Counted from the stretch's first letter, positions 36,569 through 47,831 are shown. The stretch is 64,000 nt of DNA from Gongronella butleri (GCA_025201375.1 JAIWZP010000015.1:248001-312000); one strand, 5' to 3'. The notes: generated by a model from the letters alone, not told the origin. Numbers and translations are program-made.

Positions 36569-39500
36569 CTAAAGAAGAAAAAAAAAAGGGTTCCAGGCCC
36601 GCGTTTATGCTGTTCTTTTTCTTTTTTTTTACGCGTCATAGGTTGATCAGCTGCGACTCTTCTCCGCGGAAGTGCGACGTGTGTCACTGGAAGTTGGCAC
36701 AGAAGGCAAACTTGGCGGCCAGGCCATTGTCAAGGATGTCGGTGGCACGTGGAAAGATCTGACCGATAATGTGAACACCATGGCGGCCAATCTCACGACA
36801 CAGGTGCGTCCTTTTTCTTTTTTTTTATGCGTCGCGTCGCGTTGAATTGAGCAATTGACCTTTATTTCATTTTTTCTTTCTTTTTTCTTTTATTTTCGTA
36901 GGTGCGGTCTATTGCTGAGGTGACCAAGGCCGTAGCCATGGGCGACCTGTCGAAAAAGATTTCGGTTGAATCCGCTGGCGAGATTGCCGAGCTCAAGAAT
37001 ACAGTGAATAACATGGTGGACCAATTGCGCATCTTTGCATCGGAAGTGACGCGTGTTTCCAAGGAAGTCGGCACCGAAGGCAAACTTGGCGGCCAGGCCA
37101 TTGTCAAGGATGTCGGCGGCACGTGGAAGGATCTCACCGACAATGTCAACATCATGGCTGCCAATCTCACCACCCAGGTGCGCTCCATTGCCGAAGTGAC
37201 AAAGGCCGTCGCCATGGGCGATCTCTCCAAAAAGATTGCCGTGGAGTCTGGCGGCGAGATTTCCGAGCTCAAAAACACAGTCAACAACATGGTGGACCAA
37301 TTGCGCGTCTTTGCCGCCGAAGTGACGCGTGTTTCCAAAGAAGTCGGCACCGAAGGCAAACTTGGCGGCGAGGCTGTTGTCAAAGGCGTGGCTGGCACGT
37401 GGAAGGACCTCACGGACAACGTGAACATCATGGCCGCCAATCTCACCAACCAGGTACGATGAAATCGCATTTTATGACGCGTCGCGTCGCGTTTTTCGTC
37501 GAAAACTCATTTTTCTCGATTTTTTCTCGATTTTTACGCAGGTGCGTTCCATTGCCGAGGTGACAAAGGCCGTAGCCATGGGTGACCTGTCCAAAAAGAT
37601 TTCTGTTGAATCTGGCGGAGAGATAGCCGAGCTCAAAAACACGGTCAACAACATGGTGGACCAATTGCGTATCTTTGCCGCCGAGGTGACGCGTGTTTCC
37701 AAGGAAGTCGGCACCGAAGGCAAGCTTGGTGGCCAAGCCGTTGTTCAGGGTGTCGCAGGCACGTGGATGGATCTCACTGACAATGTGAACATCATGGCCG
37801 CCAATCTCACGAATCAGGTATAATAAGACGCGTCGCGTCGTGCCTTCAACTGGCATTGACACGCCTTTTTTTTGTTGTTGTTCTTTTGTTCAGGTGCGGT
37901 CCATTGCAGAAGTCACAAAATCAGTAGCCATGGGTGACCTTTCCAAAAAGATTGAAGTCGAATCGGGCGGCGAGATATCAGAATTGAAAAACACAGTGAA
38001 CAACATGGTGGATCAATTGCGCATTTTCGCGTCCGAGGTCACGCGTGTCTCCAAGGAAGTCGGCACAGAAGGCAAGCTCGGCGGCCAGGCGGTTGTCAAG
38101 GGTGTGGCTGGCACGTGGATGGATCTCACCGACAATGTGAATATCATGGCCGCAAATCTCACCAACCAGGTACCTTTTTTTTTTGCCTTGCCTTTGCATT
38201 CTTTTGTTTTACACGTCGCGTTGCGTTTTCTGTCAAAAACTCATTTTTTTCTTATATATTTCGTTTTTTTTTTAATAGGTGCGGTCCATTGCTGAGGTGA
38301 CCAAGGCTGTCGCGCTAGGTGATCTCTCCAAAAAGATCGAAGTAGCTTCTGGTGGCGAGATAGCGGAGCTAAAGAACACAGTCAACAACATGGTGGACCA
38401 ATTGCGCGTGTTTGCGTCCGAAGTGACGCGTGTCGCGCGCGAAGTCGGCACCGAGGGCAAACTCGGTGGCCAGGCCGTTGTCAAAGATGTTGGCGGCACG
38501 TGGAAGGACCTCACGGACAATGTGAACATCATGGCGGCCAATCTCACCACCCAGGTGCGCTCCATTGCCGAGGTGACCAAGGCTGTTGCCATGGGCGACC
38601 TTTCCAAAAAGATTGTTGTTGAATCTGGCGGCGAAATTTCCGAGCTAAAGAACACGGTCAACAACATGGTCGATCAATTGCGCATTTTTGCATCCGAGGT
38701 GACGCGTGTTTCCAAGGAAGTCGGCACTGAAGGCAAACTCGGTGGTCAAGCTGTCGTACAGGGCGTTGCTGGCACGTGGATGGATCTCACGGACAATGTG
38801 AACATCATGGCCGCCAATCTCACCAACCAGGTACGATCAAATTGCATTTTATGATGCGTTGCGTCGCGTTTTCGTCGAATTGTTTTCTTATTTAATTTCT
38901 TTTATTTTTTTTTTGCGCAGGTGCGGTCCATTGCCGAGGTGACCAAGGCTGTCGCGCTCGGAGACCTTTCCAAAAAGATTGAGGTGGCCTCTGGCGGCGA
39001 GATAGCGGAGCTAAAGAACACCGTCAATAACATGGTGGATCAATTGCGCATGTTTGCATCTGAAGTGACGCGTGTCGCGCGTGAAGTCGGCACAGAAGGC
39101 AAGCTCGGTGGCCAGGCTGTGGTCAAGGGTGTGGCTGGCACGTGGATGGACCTCACCGACAATGTAAACATGATGGCCGGCAATCTTACAACACAAGTGC
39201 GCTCCATTGCCGATGTTACAACGGCTGTTGCTCGTGGCGACCTGTCACGCAAGATCACGCTTGAAGTTCAAGGTGAAATCTGGCAGCTCAAGTGAGTTTT
39301 CAAGGGGAGGAGGCGAGGATTTTCAATGTCAAATCTTGGTTTCTCATTTTTTTTTTTTTTGCTTTTATTGTGCGCAGGGAAACGGTCAATTCCATGGTGG
39401 ATCAGCTCCGTGTCTTTGCCGCGGAGGTGACGCGAGTTGCACGCGAGGTGGGCACCGAGGGCATCCTTGGTGGGCAAGCGACAATCATTGGCGTGGATGG

Positions 39501-41523
39501 CACGTGGAAATACTTGACAGACAATGTGAATTTGATGGCGAGCAACCTGACAGACCAATTGCGCGGCATTGCGACTGTGTGCAAGGCCGTGGCACAAGGC
39601 GACCTGTCAAAACAGATTGAAGTGGAAGCGCATGGCGAGATTGCAGAATTGAAATACACAATCAACACGATGGTGGACCAGCTCAATTCCTTTGCATCCG
39701 AGGTGACACGAGTGGCCAAGGAAGTCGGCACCGAAGGCAAGCTTGGTGTGCAAGCGGAAGTCGAGGACGTCGAAGGCGTGTGGCGCGAAATCACAAGCAA
39801 TGTCAATACCATGGCGTCCAATCTGACCACTCAAGTGCGTGCATTTGCGCAAATCTCTGCGTCGGCCACTGAAAACGATTACTCGCGTCTCATCACGGTC
39901 GAGGCTTCCGGCGAAATGAAATCGCTCAAGATGAATATCAATCAAATGGTCAGCTCGTTGCGCGACGCGATTCAAAAGAACAGGCAGGCGCGTGAGGCTG
40001 CCGAGCTGGCCAATCGGTCGAAATCCGAATTCTTGGCCAACATGTCGCACGAGATCCGCACGCCCATGAATGGCATCATTGGCATGACGTCCCTTACTCT
40101 CGAAACGGAGCTGACACGCCAACAACGCGAAAATCTCATGATTGTCTCGAGTTTAGCCAACAGCCTGCTCTCCATCATCGATGATATCCTCGACATCAGC
40201 AAGATTGAAGCCGGCCGCATGAATATCGAGGCCATTCCATTCTCCTTGGGCTCCGCCATCTTTAGCGTGCTCAAAACCCTCGCTGTCAAGGCCAATCAAA
40301 AGCATCTCGATCTCATCTACAAGGTGGGCACGCGCATCCCTGATCGCATGGTCGGCGATCCACTCCGCCTGCGCCAGGTCATAACAAACCTCATTGGCAA
40401 TGCCATCAAATTCACAAATCAGGGCGAGGTCACCATTGAGCCGCGCGTTGTCGAAATGCACGACGACGACGTCAAACTCGAGGTGTGTGTCAGTGACACG
40501 GGCATTGGCATCCAAGAAGACAAGCTGCACATGATCTTTGACACATTTTGCCAGGCTGATGGCGGCACCACGTAAGCAACAAAATGAAAAAAAAAAAAAA
40601 AAAAAAAGATCGAAATGGCAACTCAATCTTTTTTTTAGACGCCAATACGGCGGCACTGGCCTTGGTCTCTCCATTTCACGACATCTTGTTCAGCTCATGG
40701 GTGGCAATTTGTGGGTGACATCCACATTTGGCCGTGGATCGCAATTTTACTTTACGGTGCACCTAAAGCGCTATGAAATGGACGAGCAAGACGTCGATGA
40801 GAAGATCCAGCGGTTCAAAGACCGGTACATCCTGGTGTTGGACACGCTTGGCAGCCAATCAGGTGTCATGGAAGCCATTGACAAACTGGGTTTACGCGCA
40901 GTGCGCGTCAGCAAGGTCGAAGAGGCTCTGGATCTCAACAAGCTGGCCAGCAGCAGCGGCAAGACCACGCCCGTGATCGACACTGTGATTGTCGACCAGA
41001 TGAAGGCTGCTGCAAAGGTCCGCGAGGCGCTGCACCTGCGCTACATCCCCATTGTCCTCGTTGCACCCGAGCCATATCGCCTAAACATGAAACTCTGCAT
41101 TGATCTCGGCATCACCGGCTACGCCAACACACCCGTCAATCCGTCAGACCTCTGCCACGCGCTTTTACCGGGCCTCGAGACCCACAGCACCGTGCCCACA
41201 GAAAGTGGCAAAACCTACCCGTTGAAAATCCTCCTCGCCGAGGACAACATTGTCAACCAAAAACTGGCGTTGCGCATTCTCGAAAAGTTTGGTCATCACG
41301 TCAAAGTCGTCAGCAATGGCATCCTCGCTGTCGAGGCATTCGAGCGCGAATCGTTCGACCTGGTGCTCATGGACGTGCAAATGCCTGTCATGGGCGGCTT
41401 TGAGGCAACACAAAAGATCCGCGAGATTGAGCGCGCCACCCACGCCGACAAGCGCACGCCCATCATCGCACTCACTGCACACGCCATGATTGGCGATCGC
41501 GACAAGTGCATTCAGTCTGGCAT

Positions 41524-41560
<37 letters not shown>

Positions 41561-41708
41561 CCGAATCTCACTTTTGATTATTTTTTTCAAGGACGAGTAT
41601 GTCACCAAGCTGCTTCGCCTCCCTGAATTGATCTCAGCTATCAAGAAATTCGCACCGCAATCCGCACAACAAATGCACAATCGCCAGCGCCAGCAATTCC
41701 CTTGTTAA
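34657..41708 (+). CDS. NIK1: Group III hybrid histidine kinase (Nik1/Os-1 type) with expanded HAMP array
   Basis: Model join(34657..35011, 35147..35617, 35886..36169, 36263..36529, 36642..36803, 36902..37453, 37542..37817, 37894..38169, 38279..38830, 38921..39291, 39378..40571, 40639..41524, 41592..41708), 1920 residues; every phase closes. No membrane segment, so cytosolic. After a Pro/Ala-rich N terminus, residues about 140-1375 are thirteen 92-residue units plus a last HAMP. Each unit pairs a canonical HAMP ([20 protein letters not shown]) with a divergent one ([11 protein letters not shown]). Next come the H box [19 protein letters not shown] (His about 1413), N box [18 protein letters not shown] boxes DTGIGI and [11 protein letters not shown], a degenerate receiver-like segment, and a true receiver ([25 protein letters not shown], Asp about 1832). 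Family members sense osmotic stress upstream of Hog1 and are the fludioxonil/iprodione target. Known orthologues have about five or six units; this has more than twice that. Confidence 0.96.
36902..39291 (+). repeat. Tandem 276-nt coding repeat (HAMP units 5 to 12)
   Basis: Within NIK1, exons 6, 7, 8 and 9 are exactly 552, 276, 276 and 552 nt, that is one or two 92-codon units. Exon 10 continues the series. Units begin GTGCGGTCCATTGC or a close variant and are very similar at DNA level. Introns, where present, sit at the same codon border (Asn/Thr-Gln | Val-Arg). Confidence 0.93.
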
Positions 41709-42165
41709 AAAAAAAGTCCCGCATAATTATCATTTCTATACTTTTTGCATAATTCCCAACACAGTCATGCAGCACCGTTTGCTTTTTTTTAAGATGTATG
41801 AATTTAATCCATTAAACGCCCGTTTCTGTTTCGTCATTGCCTGACGCGTAGTAAAACGAGGATCACGTAGCGTATCATAGTATGTATAAGACCTTGCATG
41901 ATACGTACGAATCAATTTCGGTGCAAAAAAAAAAAAAAAAGGTACGTATCATAACGATCGCCGGCGGCAGCACGGGCCATCACGCTACAGTATGATGACT
42001 GCAAAAACAAGGAAAAATATACCGGTAAAATGTGTGACTCACGATGGTGGTGGGCCGTTCTGAAGAAAAAATAATGCGCTTTGCATGAAATATGATAATC
42101 AGGGAGATCTCAGCGCGATCTCTCCAAAACACAAGCGCTTTTGCAGCATGATACTGTATATATGA

Positions 42166-42370
42166 TACAGTAGTAGTACCTCGTTATAGCGAAATCCTCG
42201 TTATAACGTAGTAAATTGAAATTTTCATTTGGCTGTGTGTAACGAAAAAAGTCACGCGTGAGAGATTTTATAACGTAAGTTTGCTGTGATTTTTATAACG
42301 TAGTCGATCATTTTCAAAAATTTTGAATTACGTTACGTATGATATACTGTAACGAGGTACTACTGTTGTA
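42166..42370. mobile_element. MITE candidate with pogo-like terminal repeat
   Basis: The left end agtagtacctcgtta at about 42172 is matched in reverse complement by taacgaggtactact at about 42350-42364. The internal sequence repeats the word ttataacgtag several times. The terminal word resembles the CAGTAGNACCTCG ends of pogo/Tigger-type elements. A TA target duplication is plausible (gaTAcag on the left) but not clean. Confidence 0.5.
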
Positions 42371-42652
42371 CTGTACAACAGTAGTACTGTACTACGTACC
42401 GCTTTCTTCGGCCGCTGATTCATCTGGTGGGGGGATGACTTGTGCATCGATACAGTATCATATGATGATACACTGGTGGGTCTTTGGTGCGTGCGCGCGT
42501 TGCCAAGGTGGAAAGGACCTTACGTACCCACCTGCCTCCTCCTTTTTTTTTTGCAAAGCGCGTCTTCTTCCGGATCATCTTGCTTGTTCATCGGATCTTA
42601 TGTATGAAATACAGTATTACTGTGATGATGATAGATATGTCACCACCAGCGC

Positions 42653-43012
42653 TACAAGGGAGGATCCTCCTTATCGATTCGATCCGATCGATTTTTTGAA
42701 AGATCGAGATCGATCGAATCGTTACTACAGTACAGTACAGTAAAGGATTCGTCAAGATCGATCGATAGTGATCGTTAAGAAAAAAAATCGATCGTTAAGA
42801 TCGTTGTTAAGATCGATAAGTGGGAATCGATCTCTCGATCTTTCGATCTGATCGAAAAATCGAAGATCGAAGGATCATCAATACAGTAATACTTACTGTA
42901 CTACTGTAAGAAGCGCTGTCGATCTTTCGATCACTACTTACTGTACGATCTTAACGATCACTATCGATCTTATCGATGTTCAGGGGGCCTGATCGATCGT
43001 TAAGGAACCCTA
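42653..43012. mobile_element. hAT-like non-autonomous element, copy 1
   Basis: A 360-base element, flanked on both sides by the 8-bp direct repeat ACCAGCGC (42645-42652 and 43013-43020). It ends in GGAACCCTA, whose complement TAGGGTTCC is hAT-like; the other end is TACAAGGGAGGATCC. The interior is packed with gatc/atcgat words (gatctttcgatc, aacgatc). It is related in opposite orientation to 43582-44030. No coding region. Confidence 0.75.
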
Positions 43013-43581
43013 ACCAGCGCACAAAAATGTGCAAAACAAAAAAATAAAAAATTGAAAAAAAAATAAAATTTCGTGATCCGTGCAATAATCCACCTATCCA
43101 CGCACTTAATTTATTTGGAAGAGTCAAATAATCTTATTAAATTTTTGCAAAAAAATCTTGCCCAAAGTAGGTACTTTTCTCAGTCAATTGGAGTTCATGC
43201 ATCACTCTTTGCTGATTTTTCTTAAGCTGAAGCGACATGCCATTTTTTCAGCCAATAGCAAATTGTCGGAGTTGCCTGTTTGGGATGCATGGATCGTTCG
43301 GAGTTCGAAATTTCCCAAATTTGGCATTTTCTGAGATTGAAATGTGTGACCCCTGAGTGACCCCTGAATTTTTCAAAAGCGGTCGTAGTAGCGCTTTGGG
43401 GGTTTAAGCTTTTTTGTTGCAAATTTTGCGCTGAATGCGATGCAGCCATTTTTGAGCAGTCTCGGTCATGCAGATAACGATGTGACCGCAAAATAGCACA
43501 AACATGAGGTTTTTGGCATTTTCGAGTCCAAAAAAAATCGGGCGGGTTCGCCATGAATGAACACTGGGCTACAGTTTACGT

Positions 43582-44030
43582 TAGGGATCCTTAACGATCA
43601 AGCAGGTCGCGATCTTTCGATCTCGATCACGAAAAAAAGATCGATAAGCTTAACGATCGATCAGGCCCCCTGATCGAAAGATCGATAGTGATGATCGTTA
43701 AGATCGTAAGAGATCAAAATATCAAAAATTGTTCTTGTCGATCTTTCGATCATCTTTCGATTTTTTGATCAGATCGAAAAATCGTAAGCGATCGTCGAAA
43801 GATCGACAGCGCTTCTTACAGCAGTAAGTATTGATCTTTCGATCTTCGATTTTTCGATCAGATCGAAAGATCGAAAGATCGATTCCCACTTATCGATCTT
43901 TACGATCTTAACGATCGATTTTTTTTCTTACGTAACGATCACTATCGATCGATCTTGACGAATCCCTTAACGATTCGATCGATCTCGATCTTTCAAAAAA
44001 TCGATCGGATCGAATCGATAAGGATCCCTA
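43582..44030. mobile_element. hAT-like non-autonomous element, copy 2
   Basis: A 449-base element, flanked by the 8-bp direct repeat GTTTACGT (43574-43581 and 44031-44038). The ends are TAGGGATCCTTAACGATC and its near complement cgataAGGATCCCTA. An 8-bp duplication with TAGGG ends is typical of the hAT superfamily. It shares the gatc-rich interior with copy 1 in inverted orientation. No transposase. Confidence 0.8.
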
Positions 44031-44794
44031 GTTTACGTCGTGATGCATCTTTCTTTCGCGGGCAAGTAGGCTGTACTGTAAAAAAATTTCTGGAGGCACA
44101 GCGGGCTCGCAAAGTCCCGAAATATGATATGATATTTTGATTTGTTTTCCAAAAGCAAATTTGTCGCCTTTTGTGCATTATTGTAGCGCATTGATGTAGC
44201 TGTGAGTCTAGTGAACAAGAAGACGAAAAGACGACGGGACTAAATGTACAGCTTTTATGGGAGAAAGAAGATGAGAGGGAAGAGAAATAAAGAGAGACTA
44301 AGGGAAGGCGAGCTTAAATATGATAAAGGGGGGTGGATGATTCAGGGTCAGACATTCAGCTGTGTGGCGAGCTGGCCGGAGTCTCGGGCTGTGCAAAGAA
44401 GGGTCCGATCACGGGCATCAATGCGTTGTACTGTATCATTGTGCACCCTTTGCATCCGCGGCGTCATGCTACACAAAGGGGCAATGTGTGTGCTAATACA
44501 GTAGTGTCACGCGCAGCCGCAGCACATGCCGCTGATTCTGTGCTTTACGCACTAATACTGTATGATACTGTTGTATGGAGCCTTGGAGCGTGTGCTAGGA
44601 AAAGCAAGATGTCAGGGCTTGTGTGCGACCGAGAATGCATCTTGGTTGTGATCTGCTGCCTTGCATGCTCTAATGATCCATGTCAAGATTGACAGTACAG
44701 TAGATAGCCATTTAATCGACAGCGCGCGTCATGTTGTTCGACCCCCCCCCCCACCGCCCACCGAGATTCAAAAGTGTTCGAATCAATCAGTATA

Positions 44795-45080
44795 GGAGGT
44801 TATCCAAGGCTCGCTTGAATGGCTCGCCTTGGTTGTAAACAATGGTTAATTACGCGGATGTGCACATTTGTATAATCATGGAGGTGTCCCCAATTTTCTA
44901 CATCCAGAATGTGCACAGACATCCAAAAAGATGGTACCCTGGATTTTTAAAAATGGTATTATTCACGCGGGATAGCCATTGGTAGATATTTGCCATGAAT
45001 TATACAAATGTGCACATCCGCGTAATTAACCATTGTTTACAACCAAGGCGAGCCATTCAAGCGAGCCTTGGATAACCTCC
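44795..45080. mobile_element. Element with perfect 82-bp terminal inverted repeats
   Basis: A 286-base element. The first 82 bases, beginning ggaggttatccaaggctcgc, are the exact reverse complement of the last 82. A 122-base AT-rich centre has no coding content. The flanks suggest a 3-base ATA direct repeat (44792-44794 and 45081-45083), possibly TA. The superfamily is not recognised. Confidence 0.8.
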
Positions 45081-45612
45081 ATAAGATACGTATTTGCTTG
45101 TAAATTCAAAAATCGTGAGAAAACCCGCCCGTATCATACGGTATGTACTGTACGTATGATACTTTGCGATTTTTTTTCGAGCGCTGACTGGCTGGTTGTT
45201 GATTTATTACATGCAGTTTGATATCATACCTACAGTATTATGCAAACGGATGTAAAAAACGCTTACATATCATTCTGTATTGCGTATCATATCATGCATA
45301 CAATATGATACAGTAAGTACTACAGTAAGTAGTGTGATATGAGATGATAATGTATATATCATGTCATAAAAAATCATACTGTATGATACGTACATAAAGA
45401 AAAATGGTACGATACGTAGTACGTATCATACGGTATGATATTTCATCGTATCATACTGACACGACGTACCGGTAGTAATTATACATGCATGATGATGATA
45501 TGATAATTTGATGAGAGCGTTTTATAATTGTAGAATGACACGATGCAAAATATATAAAATGGATCAGCTAATATGCGGATGGGAATGTAAATGGTGATGG
45601 GCAAGGAAAATG

Positions 45613-46701
45613 TTAAGCATCGGCGTCAACCTCCGATTTCTTTGCCTTCTTTTCCTTGTTCTTTCTGTTCCTCTTGTACTTGTTGCCCTTGCCGCCTTCC
45701 TGCTCTTCGAATTGTTTGTACTTTTCCTGCAAATGATGCTGGAGTTCCTGATATTTTCGCTTTTTGTTGCGTTTGAAGACCTGGCGCTCGAGATGGCGCT
45801 TGTGCTCGGGTCGGAACCTAAAAAAATAAGATAAATAAATGCATGTCCGCACGCGACAACGTTGCTGCGATGCTACTTACGGTGCTAATTGGCGGAGACC
45901 AATGTATTTGTTGAGCATCTTGTCGTCTGCGCAAAGGATCTCCTCGGCGGTGAGGCCAAAGTCCTCTTTTTCGGTCTGGGTGTACTTGAAGCGAGTGGGC
46001 AGATCGTCGCCAATGACATCTTCATAATCCAGCGAATAATACTGGTCGAGAAGCTTCTTGTACTCGTCGTCCAATGCCTTTTTTTCCGCGGGATCGACAG
46101 CCGAGGAGGATGCGGCCGCCTTTGGCTTGCCGCCGCGCGCCTGCTCCTCATACTTTTCACCGCCGGGCATGTAGTCAGCGTCCATCATGATGTCTTCGTC
46201 ATCGTCGCCGCCTTCTTGGTCATATTGGCTATAGTCAAAGTCGTCGTCCTCGAATACAGGCTTCTCGTTGCCGTCCTGCTCGGCGTAATAGTTCTCGTCA
46301 AACACCTCGGCCATCTGCTCGTCGTACTTTTCAGGGTCAAAGTCGCTTTCCAAGTCGATCTTTTCAAAACCAGGCACTTTTAAAAAAATCAGACGCGTTA
46401 ATATCCAATTGAGTGTCGCATTCTGTCTTGCTTGGTCCATACCATTGGTGCCCGTGATCTTTTGAATTTCCATGAGGCGGTCGTGAATCTCTTTGCGCTT
46501 CTCATTCTTCAATTGCTTGAGTTCCTGGGTTTTGCGCTCTTTGAGAGCCTGCTTCTTGGCCTTGCGGCGTTCGCGCTCGCGCTGACGCTTGCTTTCCTTT
46601 CTACGCACAGAGCTGTCCATATCACGCGAGTGCGTAATGATGTTGATGCTCCCCCTAATGCCAAAAAAAGAGCGTAAATTTCGTCATTCGCGCCCATTGT
46701 A

Positions 46702-46733
<32 letters not shown>

Positions 46734-47831
46734 GCAGCGACTTACGGCTCCTCAAAGCGGAAGTTGTACTTTGATTCGAAGCGATCGACGTCGTCCAAAT
46801 AGGCCTCATCTTCATCGGGATCGACAAGCTGCTGGGTCTCGTCGGTAATGTCATTGTACGTGGGATTGCGCTTGCCCTTTTTGTCAACCCAGCCGCGATT
46901 CATCACATAGCTAGCAAAAAAAAAAAAAAATGTGTGAGATTCATGCAAAATTTTCGGGTTGTCATTGGTTCGTACTCCATGAGGAACGCGTCGTCCTTGC
47001 TGACATTGGGATTGCCCTTGAAGGATTCCCACTCGTGGAATGCTTTGGCTGACACCTCGTCGTCCTTGAGATGCTCGAACAAAAAGCGGCGATAGTCCTC
47101 TTCCTCGGCCTCCAGCTCGGCCTCGGACTTGTTGCGCTTGACGAGAAGGCCGCTGTTGTCGTCGATTTGATCGTCATCCTCGTGATCCTCATCGCTGTCG
47201 CTGCCGGCCGCGAGCTTGAACGCCTCTTTGAGCTGCTTCTGCTCCTCGACGTGCGTGAGGCCGCGTGGTTGCGCTTGGTCGTCGTCGTCCTGGATGGGTT
47301 TATTTTCGTCCAATTGATCGAGCAGGACCTGGCGCTCATAATCCTTGAGCGTGATCTTTTTTCCTTGCGCTTTGCGCTGCTCCTGCTTCTTTTCCCACTC
47401 GGCGCGCGCCTCGGAAAACTGCTCGTCGGTGAAAAACTGTTTGCCCGAGTACACAGAGGGGTCCTTGTTGCGCAGGGCCGCAATCGTCTTGAAAATTTGC
47501 GAGTCAATTGTTGCCGTCAGCAGTGCTGCTTCGTCGTCTTCCTCCTCATCGGATTCGTCCGTCGCCTCCTTGGTTTCCTCTTCCTCGTCGTCGTCATTGT
47601 CGTCGTCTGAGCTGGACAATTCCGCGTTTTCGCGCGCAACCTCTGTGTTCAATTGACAAAAGACGGGTATGAGCCACCGGATCCGACTTTTTTTTTTTGT
47701 ATTTGTTTGTTACCTTCTTCGTATTCCTTCAGCAGAGCGGGCTTCTCATATTCGTCAATGCCCTCCGGACGCTCACGGATCTGCACCTGGGGCTCGCTGT
47801 CGCTGTAATCGTCAGAAGAAGTATCGCTCAT
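45613..47831 (-). CDS. KRI1: KRI1, ribosome biogenesis factor
   Basis: Model complement(join(45613..45817, 45881..46376, 46443..46654, 46746..46910, 46976..47642, 47714..47831)), 620 residues, usual for Kri1. It has an acidic N-terminal half (runs of Ser/Asp/Glu), the KDYERQVLLDQLDE region, then the Kri1 core FLMDYVMNRGWVDK, DVDRFESKYNFRFEEPGS and SVRRKESKRQRERERRKAKK. The C-terminal KRI1 domain has YYSLDYEDVIGDDLPTRFKY and CADDKMLNKYIGLRQLAPFRP. It ends with a basic Lys-rich tail. Kri1 binds Krr1 in the nucleolus and is needed for 18S rRNA processing and 40S assembly. Intron 4 has a poor acceptor (TTTAAAAG), but the phase and conserved sequence support it. Divergent from the gene at 47974, with 142 bases between start codons. 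Confidence 0.95.

Larger units (their letters stand above)
41709..45612. other. Repeat island between NIK1 and KRI1
   Basis: 3.9 kb with no recognisable gene. It holds a pogo-like MITE candidate (42166-42370), two hAT-like elements (42653-43012, 43582-44030), a long-TIR element (44795-45080), a C run at about 44740-44752, and dense palindromic words of the atactgtatgatac type at 41870-42430 and 45130-45480. The 560 bases between the hAT-like elements (43021-43573) look like unique DNA. Confidence 0.7.

Noticed and set aside
36862..38667. Series of minus-strand frames of 100-200 codons over the HAMP array
   Set aside because: Repeated antisense shadows of the tandem unit. Their similarity to one another only reflects the coding repeat on the plus strand.
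43021..43573. Transposase remnant between the two hAT-like elements
   Set aside because: Frames there are short, and no hAT dimerisation or RNase-H motif words are visible.
42653..44030. A single 1.4 kb element with long inverted ends
   Set aside because: Each half has its own 8-bp direct repeat and complete ends, so two separate inverted insertions explain the structure better.
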